DNA of 64,000 nt from Gemmatimonadaceae bacterium (GTDB lineage Bacteria > Gemmatimonadota > Gemmatimonadetes > Gemmatimonadales > Gemmatimonadaceae), in assembly GCA_035533015.1 (NCBI GenBank), contig DATLUQ010000051.1, positions 244,558-308,557 on the forward strand, in the 5' to 3' direction. Within the stretch, counting starts at the first letter, position 1; each line of letters opens with the position of its first letter. Positions 33,191-42,492 of this stretch are shown in pieces. The position numbers were made by a program, and so were the translations under genes. A model generated the notes under the pieces. The model was not told where the DNA came from. It saw only the letters and a program-made list of their open reading frames with translations, and searched no databases.

Positions 33191-35608
33191 ATGGGGGACG
33201 TGATGACGCTCCTTCCCGACCGCGCGATGTTTCGCGCGCTGGCCAAGAGTCCCGTGTTCACGATGGTGGCGGTATCGTCGCTGGCGCTCGCCATCGGGCT
33301 CACGACTACGACGTACGCGATCGTGGATGCCGTTCGGCATCCACCGGTGGTGGCAGCCGATCCGGTCCATGCGTTTCAGTTACAGGGCATCGGCGTGGAT
33401 CTGGACCGGCGGAGCCACCTGCGGGAGATGTACGTCGCACTCCGCGCTCATCGCGATCTGTTCCAGTCGTTCGCCGTCGCGGCACCGGAGTGGACCACGG
33501 TCATCGCGCACGGCCAGCCGGTCTGGGCCCAGATCCGTCTCGTCAGCGCGAATTACTTCGACGTGCTCGGGGTGTCGCCGGTCGTTGGCCGGAGCTTCCG
33601 GTCCGCCGCCGCCGACCATCCGTCGGTCGCCGGGGCCGTGATCGGATACGGGACCTGGCGGCGGGTGTTCGGCGGCGCCATGCCGCTCACGTCCCTCACT
33701 GTGACCGTGGGCGACGACACCTATCCCGTGGTCGGCGTGCTTCCGCCGGAGATGGATGCGAGCGGCTACGGCGAGACCAACACGCTCATCTGGCTTCCCA
33801 TACCGCGCGCGGCCGAGGACCAGGGGGAGGGCGTGCCGTGGGTGACCGCGCTGGTGCGGACCAAGCCGGGCGTGAGCGAACCGCAGATGGAACGCGAGCT
33901 CGCGGTCATCGCTCAGCCGTTCCGAGAGGAGTACGGCGTCTACGGAGGGAACCCATTCCGCTATGGCGTCCAGGCGATGCTCCCGCAGCCGGGCCGGGTG
34001 ACCGAAATCCACGAGGCGATCGCGGCGGCTGCGTTCGTGGTTCTCCTCATCGCCTGCGCCAACGTGGCCAATCTGATGGTGGCGCGGGTGATCAGCCGGC
34101 AGCGCGACATCGCGGTGCGCATGGCCATCGGGGCGTCGGGGCGGGACATTGCGCGGGTCGTGGTCGGCGAGGCGGCGGTGCTCGTGCTGGCCGGAGGAGC
34201 GATGGGGGTGCTGTTGTCGCTCTGGGGCATGCATTACATCGAATACAAGGTGGGGGCCGACGTGAACGGTCTGAGCGGCCTGGCGCCCCACCTGAGCTGG
34301 CGCGTGCTGCTGTTCGCGATCCTCGTGTCGGCCGGCACGGTGCTCCTCATCGCATGGGCGGCGGTGCTGCGTGCTCGGGCCACCAATGTGAACGGCGCGA
34401 TGAAGAACGGCGCCGGCGCGACTACGCACCGGAGTGGCCGCCTGTACCGGTGGCTCGTCGTGGCGGAGGTGGCGATGTCGCTGGTCGTGCTGATGGGGGC
34501 GGCGCTCCTCCTGCGGGCGGTATCCGCGGTCCGGGGATATGATTTCGGTTATGACCCGAGCCGAGTCGTGTTCGCGAACATCAGCGATCCATGGCCCGCC
34601 GTGCACGATTCGACCCAGCGGGACGCCCGCTATTTCGGGGTGCTGGGAGGCGTGGGCCGGGTGCGGGGGGTCAGCGCGGCGGCCTGGATGGACGGTACGT
34701 CGCCCATCGGGGAGATTCTCACCTCGGACGTGGGCGGGAGCGAACCGAAGCAATTGTTCATGCGCAGCTACACCGTGGCGTCGCCGGGGCTCCTGTCGCT
34801 CCTCGGTGTGCGGCTGGTGCGCGGGCGCGACTTCGAGCCCGGCGATGCGAATTCGGCCGGCGTGGCGATCGTGGACGACAGCACAGCCGCGGCGCTCTGG
34901 CCCCACCTGTCGCCCATCGGGCATATGGTGAAGCTCGGTTCGGAACCAAGCACCGCGCAGTGGGTCCGCGTGATCGGGGTGGCGCGCACCGTGAGTCTCA
35001 GGTTCGAACACGACCCGGACATGGGACCGCTGCCGACGATCTACGTGGCCGGAGCTGGCCGATTGAGAGCGGACCGCCGGCTCGTCCTTCGCACCGATTC
35101 CGACGAGGGGGCGGCGATGCTCGGCGTGCTGCGATACCTGCGGAGCGCGATCCCCGGGACCGGAGGGCCCCACTTCCAATCCTGGACCCAGGACTTCGGC
35201 ATGGAGGTGCGGCAGCGGGAGGCGATCGCCTTCATCTTCCGGATGATTGGTGTGTTCGCGCTGCTGCTGTCCACGATCGGCGTCTACGGGACGCTCGCGT
35301 ACACGGGCGCTCAGCGCACCCGCGAGTTCGCGATGCGCATCGCGCTCGGCGCCCAGCCGCGCGACGTGCTGCGGCTGGTGATCGACGAGGCGCTTCTCCT
35401 GGTGATTGGCGGCACCGCGGTGGGCGGATTCGCCGCGATGTGGAGTGCGGCGAGCATCAAGGGCTTGTTGTACAGCGTGAGCCCGTTGGATGCGACGGCG
35501 CTGGTGACCGCCGAAGGGATCCTGGTGGTGGTGTCGCTGATGGCGGCGCTCGGACCGGCGATTCGGGCGACGCGGGCCGATCCGGTGGAATTGTTGAGGG
35601 CGACGTGA
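33191..35608 (+). CDS. ADOP-type MacB/FtsX-like permease (first of pair)
   Basis: 805 residues with a duplicated FtsX/MacB layout: an N-terminal membrane segment (about 25-47), a periplasmic MacB-PCD-like domain, three membrane segments (about 275-395), a linker, a second such unit, and a last three-segment permease half (about 685-800) containing TREFAMRIALGAQPRDVLR. There is no ATPase domain. ADOP permeases of unknown substrate are expanded in Acidobacteria and Gemmatimonadetes. GGGGGA before the ATG at 33203 makes that a plausible start four codons later. Its stop overlaps the next gene as GTGA. Confidence 0.88.
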   Translation: MGDVMTLLPDRAMFRALAKSPVFTMVAVSSLALAIGLTTTTYAIVDAVRHPPVVAADPVHAFQLQGIGVDLDRRSHLREMYVALRAHRDLFQSFAVAAPEWTTVIAHGQPVWAQIRLVSANYFDVLGVSPVVGRSFRSAAADHPSVAGAVIGYGTWRRVFGGAMPLTSLTVTVGDDTYPVVGVLPPEMDASGYGETNTLIWLPIPRAAEDQGEGVPWVTALVRTKPGVSEPQMERELAVIAQPFREEYGVYGGNPFRYGVQAMLPQPGRVTEIHEAIAAAAFVVLLIACANVANLMVARVISRQRDIAVRMAIGASGRDIARVVVGEAAVLVLAGGAMGVLLSLWGMHYIEYKVGADVNGLSGLAPHLSWRVLLFAILVSAGTVLLIAWAAVLRARATNVNGAMKNGAGATTHRSGRLYRWLVVAEVAMSLVVLMGAALLLRAVSAVRGYDFGYDPSRVVFANISDPWPAVHDSTQRDARYFGVLGGVGRVRGVSAAAWMDGTSPIGEILTSDVGGSEPKQLFMRSYTVASPGLLSLLGVRLVRGRDFEPGDANSAGVAIVDDSTAAALWPHLSPIGHMVKLGSEPSTAQWVRVIGVARTVSLRFEHDPDMGPLPTIYVAGAGRLRADRRLVLRTDSDEGAAMLGVLRYLRSAIPGTGGPHFQSWTQDFGMEVRQREAIAFIFRMIGVFALLLSTIGVYGTLAYTGAQRTREFAMRIALGAQPRDVLRLVIDEALLLVIGGTAVGGFAAMWSAASIKGLLYSVSPLDATALVTAEGILVVVSLMAALGPAIRATRADPVELLRAT

Positions 35609-38037
35609 GCCGGTTCACCCGCCGGCGAACGCCCCTGCTCGAACGCCTCTTCGCCGGCCACCACGACCTTCTGGCCGCGCTGCGCTCGCTCCGTCGGTCT
35701 CCCGGCTTCGTCGCGATCGCCGTGCTCTCGCTCGGCCTCGCCATCGGGCTCAACACGACGATGCTCGCGATGATGGATGCGATTCTCCACCCGTACGTCC
35801 CGTATGCCAAGCCCGGGCAGTTGTTCGAGCTCATCCCGTACGGTATGACTCGGAGCCACCAGTGGATCCAACGACCGATGTACCTCGGGGCGCGCGAGCG
35901 TACCGATCTCTACGCGAGCATCGTCCCCTTCACCTTCAGCAGCGGCGTCGCAGAGGCCAACGGGCATCTCGTCCAGACACAGGCCATCATTGCGGGCACG
36001 CGTCTGTTCAACGTGCTCGGCGTCAAACCGATCGCCGGCCGGACGTTCAACACCACTCGGGATGACCCCGCTGACGCGGATGCCGTCGTGGTCGGTTACC
36101 AGTTGTGGCAGGACGACCTGGGTGGCACGCGCGACCTCGCGACACTCCACGTCACGTACGACGGGCGGACCTATTCCGTGGTCGGCGTCATGCCGCCCTC
36201 GATGTATCGTCCGGTGAGCGCCGACCTCTGGCTTCCGATGCCGAAGGTCCAAGAGCATTCGGCCGACGGGCCGGCGCTGATCCACGCCGTGGTTCGCCTC
36301 AAGCCCGGCGACACGAAAGCCCGGGTGAAGGGACAACTGGACGCGCTCGCCGCCCAGATGGCCTCGCGGTACGACGGCAAACGCCTGGACTTCGACTACC
36401 GCCTGGAATCGCTGATGCCCGGCAAGGGCCGGCCCGCCGACGGCGCGGTCCTGGCGGCGATCGTCACGACGCTCGTGCTGGTCGTGGCCTGCCTCAACCT
36501 CGCTAATCTCATGCTTGCCCGCGGACTCGCCCGGCGACGGGAGTTGGCGGTGCGGATGGCACTGGGCGCGAACCGCGGGGCCATCGTGCGGCACGTGCTC
36601 GTCGAGTGCGCGCTACTCGCCGGCCTGGGTGGCACGTGGGGAGTATTACTCTCCGTCTGGGGCGTGCAGCTTGCCGAGGGCCACGTCCCCACGATGATCC
36701 AGGAGTTGGGCTTCACCACGCCACACGTGAGCTGGCGCATCGTTGCGATCGGAATTCTCGTCACGGCGGCGACCATCCTCGTGGCTGGTCTCGCTCCGGC
36801 CCTGCACGCGGCGCGGGCCAACGTCAACGACGCGATGAAGGATGGCGGATCGTCGAGCACCGGCCGGAAGAGCCGGTTGTACCGGCTGGTGGTTGTGGGT
36901 GAGATCGCGACCGCCCTGATGGTGATGATCGTGGCCATGTTCTGGCTCGGCATCCTGCACAAAGAGACGAGTTTCCAATTCTCATATGACGCCGACCACA
37001 TGCTCGGTGGGTACGTGATGCCGCGCCAATCGTGCGACTCCGTGGCGGCTCACGAGCAACTCTGGCAGGACATGACCGCTCGGATCACGGCCATTCCGGG
37101 CGTCCGGTACGCCGCGGCGTCGCGCACGGCGTATCCGACGCGAAACATCGTGACGTCGGACGAGCCCGGGACCCCGATCGAGCTGCCGTTGGGGCGGGGG
37201 ACGTCCATCGGATATACTCTGACCACATCGCAATACTTCCGCGTGTTCGAGTTCCCGATCGTCGCCGGCCGGGACTTCGAACCGGGGGACGTGCACGGCA
37301 CGGGTGCGGCCATCGTGGACCGGGCGCTGGCCGCGAAGCTGTGGCCCCTCTCGTCGCCGGTGGGACGACTGATCAAGCTCGGACCGGCCGCGTCCAACGC
37401 GCCCTGGGTGCGGGTGGTCGGCGTGGTGGCGCCGCGCGTGAGCAACGCCGACTCGACACGCGACGACACCCCGCTGCTCACCGTGGCGCGACACTTCGGC
37501 TGCCAGGCCGCGAGCCTCGACGTTCGCACGTCGGGACCGCCCAGGCAGATGGCCGCTGCCGTCTATCACGTCGCTCGGGCCGCGGTGCCGGCGGGCGGAA
37601 TCGTCTCGGAATTCCGGTCGCCAAGGGCCGAATATGAAGAAGGGCTGCGCATCTACCGGCTCACGACGCTGCTCTTCGTCGCGCTCGGCGCGTTTGCACT
37701 CCTGCTCTCAGCGGTGGGCATCTACGGCGTGCTGAACCATGCCGTCGGGCTCCGCACGCGCGAGTTCGCCATGCGGACCGCCCTCGGCGCGCAGACGCCT
37801 GACCTCCTGCGCATCGTCGTGCGCGACGCCATGGAAATGGTGCTGGGCGGCACCGCCGTGGGTGCGACGGCGTCGCTGGTCATCGGGTTCGGAGCCTTTC
37901 AGGCCGCGGGCGGGCTGGGCGCGCTTGCCCTCGCCGCAGCGGAGACGGTCGTGATCGCCGCTTCCCTCGCCGCCTGCATCGCCCCGACGCGTCGCGCCAC
38001 CCGCGCCGACCCGGTGGACCTCCTCCGCTCGACCTGA
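35605..38037 (+). CDS. ADOP-type MacB/FtsX-like permease (second of pair)
   Basis: 810 residues with the same two-unit plan as its neighbour: LRSLRRSPGFVAIAVLSLGLAIGLNTT at the N-terminus, permease halves with ARRRELAVRMALGANRGAIVR and TREFAMRTALGAQTPDLLR. The two proteins are clearly homologous but diverged, and the GTG start overlaps the stop of the first, so they are probably made together and may form a heterodimer. No ATPase subunit is encoded nearby; one would have to come from elsewhere. Confidence 0.88.
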   Translation: MSRFTRRRTPLLERLFAGHHDLLAALRSLRRSPGFVAIAVLSLGLAIGLNTTMLAMMDAILHPYVPYAKPGQLFELIPYGMTRSHQWIQRPMYLGARERTDLYASIVPFTFSSGVAEANGHLVQTQAIIAGTRLFNVLGVKPIAGRTFNTTRDDPADADAVVVGYQLWQDDLGGTRDLATLHVTYDGRTYSVVGVMPPSMYRPVSADLWLPMPKVQEHSADGPALIHAVVRLKPGDTKARVKGQLDALAAQMASRYDGKRLDFDYRLESLMPGKGRPADGAVLAAIVTTLVLVVACLNLANLMLARGLARRRELAVRMALGANRGAIVRHVLVECALLAGLGGTWGVLLSVWGVQLAEGHVPTMIQELGFTTPHVSWRIVAIGILVTAATILVAGLAPALHAARANVNDAMKDGGSSSTGRKSRLYRLVVVGEIATALMVMIVAMFWLGILHKETSFQFSYDADHMLGGYVMPRQSCDSVAAHEQLWQDMTARITAIPGVRYAAASRTAYPTRNIVTSDEPGTPIELPLGRGTSIGYTLTTSQYFRVFEFPIVAGRDFEPGDVHGTGAAIVDRALAAKLWPLSSPVGRLIKLGPAASNAPWVRVVGVVAPRVSNADSTRDDTPLLTVARHFGCQAASLDVRTSGPPRQMAAAVYHVARAAVPAGGIVSEFRSPRAEYEEGLRIYRLTTLLFVALGAFALLLSAVGIYGVLNHAVGLRTREFAMRTALGAQTPDLLRIVVRDAMEMVLGGTAVGATASLVIGFGAFQAAGGLGALALAAAETVVIAASLAACIAPTRRATRADPVDLLRST

Positions 38038-38116
38038 CGATTCCTGAACGCGGGAACCGCTTGCGGCCGGCCGGCCTCCTACCGAAGCTTCAGCTTACAC
38101 CGGTAACCCGTCCGCC

Positions 38117-40321
38117 GTGCATCTCCGCCGTACCCTTCGTTGCGTAAGCGCGTCGGCACTCCTCGCGTTGTGCGCACGGGAGAGTGCCGCGCAGACGGCT
38201 ACGCCGCTCCCCGATATCCCGCATCCACGCGTCGGGCTGGTGCTGAGTGGCGGCAGTGCCAAGGGGTTCGCGCACATCGGCGTGCTCCAGGTACTGCAGC
38301 AGCTCGGCATCCACGTGGACATCGTTACCGGCACGAGCATGGGCGCCATCATCGGCGGGCTGTACTCCGCCGGTTACACCCCCACGGAACTCGACAGCCT
38401 GGTCACGCGTGAAGACTGGAACGATCTGTTCCACCGCCCCACCGACCGGCGCCAGCAGAGCCCCGCCGAGCGGGCGGCGAACGAACGGTACATGCTCACC
38501 TTTCCGCTGGAACATGCGCGCATCGTGCTTCCGGAATCCGTCGTGCCGCGGCAGGCAATCGCCGAGCATCTGGAGCGCTACACGTGGCCGGTGCACGGCA
38601 TCACCGATTTCGACAGCCTCCCCACGGCGTTCGGCGCGCTGGTCACGAACCTCAACACGGGGCAGGCGATCCTGCTGCGCCATGGGTCACTGGCGCAGGC
38701 AATCGAGGCCAGCGCCGCGGTGCCCGGAGCGTTCGCGCCCGTGCTGCTTCCGGACGGAACGCCGGTCGTGGACGGCGCGGTGGTCCGCAACATCCCAGCC
38801 CAGGACGCACGGGCGATGGGCGCGGATCTCCTGATCTGCGTGGACGTCTCCGAACGCCCATCGCCCGCCGACAGCCTGCATTCGCTCATCGACGTGATGG
38901 ATCAGACGGTGTCGTTTCGCGTCCAGGCGGTGAATCGCGTCGAGCGTCCGCTCTGCAACGTGGTGATCGATCCCGACGTGAACGGAATTCCGTCGCTCGA
39001 CTTCGGCCAGGCAGCGGAGTGGATTGCACGCGGGCGGGCTGCGGCACTCGCCCAACGCGCGGCTCTCGTCGCGATTGCCGATTCGGAGCACGACGTCCGC
39101 GGCGTGATCCCGCCCAGGCCTCCGCTCCCTCGTCCCGATTCGGTCTTCATTTTGCAGTTGAGCTGGACGCAGGTGAGCGCCGGCGCCGACGCGCTGGTCC
39201 GCAGCGCCGTCGGCCTGCAGGACAGCACGTGGGCGACCGAAGCCGATATCGCCGCGGCGGTGGAGCGGGTGTATTCCACGGGCCGGTTCGACGAGGTGAG
39301 CTTCCGCGTCGTTCACCGCGCCGGGGGTGACGACCTCCTGCTCGATCTCACCGAAGGCAACCGCGACGTGGTGGGCGTGGGCGTCCGCTACGACACGCCG
39401 CGCGGCGCGGCGCTGCTCGTCGGCGCAACGGTCAACGACTGGCTCACCCCCGGTTCCAGGGCGATGCTCACGGCACGGTTGGGCGACGAGTTGCAGTACG
39501 ACGGCCGGTTTCTCCTCGGAGCCGGTCCCGAGGCCACCTTTCTGCAAACCTACCGGGCCACATTCACGCGGACGGCGCTGCCGCATGTGCGCCCGGCCGG
39601 CGCCCCGGGTGCCCCGATGCTCGACGTCTCGGAAGTGTCGGCGCAGATCGCGCGCGTGCTCGGACACGCGGGATACATCGGCGCGGAACTGACGTACGGA
39701 CGGTCCACCGACGGGGTACGCGGCGCCGACAGTCTATTCGCACTCCGTCCGCTCTCGTATACCACGTTCGGTGGCGAGCTTGCCCTGGACACCTACAATC
39801 GGTTGTTCGCGCCCACGGCGGGCGGGAAAGTGCTACTCCAGGCCGAACGCGCGCTCGACTCCCGCGAGTTCGTGCGGGAGTACGTCGGCGCGCAGGGGGT
39901 GCTCCCCGCGGGATCCAGCGTGGCCCTGCTCGGCCGGGTGGACGTCGGCTACGCGGCGGGTACCGATCTCCCGTTGCACGACCGCTTCTTCTTGGGGGGC
40001 AGCGCACCCTCGACGGTGTGGGCCTCGCAGTTCATTCCCTTCCTCGGGCTCAGCCCGCAGTCTGCGCAGGGCACCGTCGTGGCCGCGGTCCAGGGTGGAG
40101 CGCGCGTCGAGCTCCGCGACAACCTGTTCGTGACGGTGCAGGGCAACGCCGGCAACGTCTTCGACCGCTGGCCTGCGTCAGCCGGCCACAGCGGGTACAT
40201 CACGGGCGGCGGCCTGACCATAGGCAGCATGCTGGCGCCGGGCCCCGTGACGGTTACCTTCGGCACGCGATCCCTGCGGCAGACGCCCGTGATCGAGATC
40301 GCGTTCGGCGCCGCCTTCTAA
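38117..40321 (+). CDS. Patatin-like phospholipase fused to POTRA and outer-membrane barrel
   Basis: 734 residues, secreted (signal peptide ending AQTA). The patatin domain has oxyanion loop GGSAKG (45-50), catalytic Ser74 in GTSMG and Asp219 in DGA. A POTRA-like region (about 345-405, FILQLSWTQVSAGADALV) is followed by a BamA/ShlB-type 16-strand-like barrel ending in Phe (IEIAFGAAF). This is the PlpD-like type Vd layout. The catalytic dyad is intact, so it is likely an active lipase held at or released from the surface. The GTG start lacks a clear ribosome site. Confidence 0.88.
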   Translation: MHLRRTLRCVSASALLALCARESAAQTATPLPDIPHPRVGLVLSGGSAKGFAHIGVLQVLQQLGIHVDIVTGTSMGAIIGGLYSAGYTPTELDSLVTREDWNDLFHRPTDRRQQSPAERAANERYMLTFPLEHARIVLPESVVPRQAIAEHLERYTWPVHGITDFDSLPTAFGALVTNLNTGQAILLRHGSLAQAIEASAAVPGAFAPVLLPDGTPVVDGAVVRNIPAQDARAMGADLLICVDVSERPSPADSLHSLIDVMDQTVSFRVQAVNRVERPLCNVVIDPDVNGIPSLDFGQAAEWIARGRAAALAQRAALVAIADSEHDVRGVIPPRPPLPRPDSVFILQLSWTQVSAGADALVRSAVGLQDSTWATEADIAAAVERVYSTGRFDEVSFRVVHRAGGDDLLLDLTEGNRDVVGVGVRYDTPRGAALLVGATVNDWLTPGSRAMLTARLGDELQYDGRFLLGAGPEATFLQTYRATFTRTALPHVRPAGAPGAPMLDVSEVSAQIARVLGHAGYIGAELTYGRSTDGVRGADSLFALRPLSYTTFGGELALDTYNRLFAPTAGGKVLLQAERALDSREFVREYVGAQGVLPAGSSVALLGRVDVGYAAGTDLPLHDRFFLGGSAPSTVWASQFIPFLGLSPQSAQGTVVAAVQGGARVELRDNLFVTVQGNAGNVFDRWPASAGHSGYITGGGLTIGSMLAPGPVTVTFGTRSLRQTPVIEIAFGAAF

Positions 40322-40333
40322 CTCCGACTCCGC

Positions 40334-41563
40334 ATGAAAAAGCTGTCCGTGCAGATGGTGATCGCCGTGGTGCTCGGCACAATCGCCGGACTCTTCGCGG
40401 CCGCTGTCCCGGGTGGCGTCGCCGACCAGGTCATGGCCATCGCCGCGCCGATCGGAACGATCTGGATCAACGCGATTCTGATGACCGTGGTGCCCCTCGT
40501 GGTCGCCAACGTGATCGTCGCGGCGGCGGCATCGGCCGAGCGCAAGAACGCGGCGCGCGGGGCGACCGCGACGTTCGGCATGTTCGTGGGGGTGGTCGCG
40601 GCCAGCGCCATCCTCTGCGCGCTGCTCGCACCGGTGCTGCTGTCGGCGCTCGTGCCGGCAGGCGCCCTTCCCACGCCGCCGGCGGCCGCCGGTGCGGCCG
40701 CCGCGCAACCCACCTTCGCGTCGCTCCTCGTGAGCATCGTCCCACAGAATCCGGTGAAGGCCGCGGCCGACGGCGCCATGCTCGGGCTGATCGTGTTCTC
40801 GCTGCTGTTCGGCTTCGCGACCACGCGCATCGACGCGGAACATCGCGGGGCGATCGTCCGGCTCTGCCGCGCCGTGTCCGACGCGCTTCTCGTGATCGTC
40901 CAGTGGGTGCTCCGCGTGGGCCCGATCGGCGTGTTCGCGCTCGTGCTTCCCGTGGCCGCGCATATCGGGTTGGACGTCCTGCGGTCGCTGGGCGGCTACA
41001 TGCTGGTGGTGGCGCTGCTCTGCCTGGTGGTGACGGCCGGTGCGTATGCGCTCGCGGGCACGCTCGGGGGTACCCCACTGCGCCGGTTCGCACGCGCGCT
41101 CGCGGCCCCGCAGGCCATCGCGTTCGGGTCGCGGTCGTCGCTGGCCAGTCTCCCGTCGCTCATGCGCGCCGCCGAAGACGACCTGGCACTCCCGCCGGAG
41201 GCGAGCGGGCTCGTGCTTCCGCTTGCGACGGCCATGCTCAAGGTGGCGGCACCGATCGCCTCGGTGGGCGGCGCGATCTTCATCGCCCGGGTGTACGGCA
41301 TCCATCTCGGCGCGACGCGGATGCTCCCGGTCATCGCCACCTCGGTGCTCACCAGCTTCGGCGTGCCGGGGGTTCCCAACGGCGCATGGACGCAGCTCCC
41401 GGTGTTCCTGGTGGCCGGCATTCCCCCCCAAGGGATCGGCATTCTGCTTGCCGTGGACGCCATTCCCGACGCGCTCCGCACGGTGACCAACGTGTCGGTG
41501 GACCTGGCGGTGGCCACGGTGATCGCGCGGTGGATGCGCGTGGCACCGGAGGTGGACACGTAG
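40334..41563 (+). CDS. Dicarboxylate/amino acid:cation symporter (DAACS family)
   Basis: 409-residue inner-membrane transporter of the GltP/DctA fold, with about eight membrane helices and the two re-entrant loops. The serine-rich motif appears as GSRSSLASLPSL and the helix-7/HP2 region as LPLATAMLKVAAPIAS...SFGVPGVPNG. The usual NMDGT motif is altered (ATAMLK), so the substrate or coupling ion may differ from glutamate/aspartate carriers. It follows the patatin gene by 12 bases. Confidence 0.85.
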   Translation: MKKLSVQMVIAVVLGTIAGLFAAAVPGGVADQVMAIAAPIGTIWINAILMTVVPLVVANVIVAAAASAERKNAARGATATFGMFVGVVAASAILCALLAPVLLSALVPAGALPTPPAAAGAAAAQPTFASLLVSIVPQNPVKAAADGAMLGLIVFSLLFGFATTRIDAEHRGAIVRLCRAVSDALLVIVQWVLRVGPIGVFALVLPVAAHIGLDVLRSLGGYMLVVALLCLVVTAGAYALAGTLGGTPLRRFARALAAPQAIAFGSRSSLASLPSLMRAAEDDLALPPEASGLVLPLATAMLKVAAPIASVGGAIFIARVYGIHLGATRMLPVIATSVLTSFGVPGVPNGAWTQLPVFLVAGIPPQGIGILLAVDAIPDALRTVTNVSVDLAVATVIARWMRVAPEVDT

Positions 41564-41625
41564 CCCACCGCTTGCGCCCATTCCCACCGGCGTCAACTTC
41601 CACCACGCACCCCTTTCACGATTCG

Positions 41626-42318
41626 ATGCTTCCCTCTCTCCGCAACGCCGTCCTCGACGCCAACCGTGCCCTCGGCGCACTCGGCCTCGCGCCCTTCACG
41701 TTTGGCAACGCCAGCGCCATTGACCGCGACCGCGGGCTCGTGGTCATCAAGCCCAGCGGTGTCGCGTACGACGCGATGACCGCCGCGGACCTCGTGATCA
41801 CCGATCTCAGTGGAAACGTCGTGAACGGCAAGCTCCGCCCCTCGTCCGATCTCGCCACGCACCTCGTGCTGTATCGGGCGTTCGACGGCATCGGCGGGGT
41901 GGTGCACACGCACTCTCACTTCGCAACGGCGTGGGCCCAGGCGCGTCGCGAGATCCCGTGCTTCGGTACCACCCACGCCGACTACTTTCACGGGCCGGTT
42001 CCGCTGACCGAGGACCTGTCTGCCGACGAGATCGTGTCGGAATACGAGACGAACACGGGCATGGCGATCGTCCGCCGCTTCGTGGACATCGATCCGTTGC
42101 GTCTGCCGGCCGTGCTCGTGGCCAGTCATGCCAGCTTCTGCTGGGGCCCGAACGTCGAGGCAGCCGTGCAGACGGCGGCGGTGCTCGAGGAGGTGGCACG
42201 GATGGCGTACCACACGGTCACGCTCGACGCCGACGCACAGGCCATCGATGCCTCACTGCACGACAAGCACTTCCTGCGCAAGCACGGCCCCGACGCGTAC
42301 TACGGGCAGAAGAAATAA
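41626..42318 (+). CDS. araD: L-ribulose-5-phosphate 4-epimerase
   Basis: Class II aldolase-fold zinc enzyme, 230 residues, last step of L-arabinose entry into the pentose phosphate pathway. Zinc ligands are H94 and H96 (HTHSHFATAWAQ) and H168 (ASHASFCWG); the FGNAS and KPSGVAYD phosphate and substrate loops match AraD, and length is within one residue of the E. coli enzyme. FucA-type aldolases share the fold but fit less well. It converges on araB, with which it should function. Confidence 0.93.
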   Translation: MLPSLRNAVLDANRALGALGLAPFTFGNASAIDRDRGLVVIKPSGVAYDAMTAADLVITDLSGNVVNGKLRPSSDLATHLVLYRAFDGIGGVVHTHSHFATAWAQARREIPCFGTTHADYFHGPVPLTEDLSADEIVSEYETNTGMAIVRRFVDIDPLRLPAVLVASHASFCWGPNVEAAVQTAAVLEEVARMAYHTVTLDADAQAIDASLHDKHFLRKHGPDAYYGQKK

Positions 42319-42329
42319 CTTGGGTGGGC

Positions 42330-42490
42330 GAGCATCCAGAACGAAGGCTCTTGGCCGGATGCTCCGGATTGCGCGGATGCGTCGGATACTGCCCGAGGGG
42401 GTTCAAGGGAAGACTCGGCCCGCCCGAGGATCCGGACTTCCCGTGAAGCCCTCACGATCTGTTCGCCGTTTTCCGTATCGGGAGCATCCG
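42330..42490. repeat. Repeat-like element between convergent araD and araB
   Basis: The 174 bases between the two genes contain many GGATG/CATCC motifs, a hairpin GAGCATCC/GGATGCTC (42330-42337 with 42357-42364) and a ten-base inverted pair CGGATGCTCC (42356-42365) and GGAGCATCCG (42481-42490). The right edge reaches the 3' end of araB. This looks like a small dispersed palindromic element (REP or MITE-like); only one copy is visible here. Confidence 0.4.
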
Positions 42491-42492
42491 TT

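Noticed and set aside
33191..38037. MacAB-type macrolide exporter
   Set aside because: Neither permease has an ATPase domain and no MacA adaptor is nearby; the duplicated permease layout fits ADOP.
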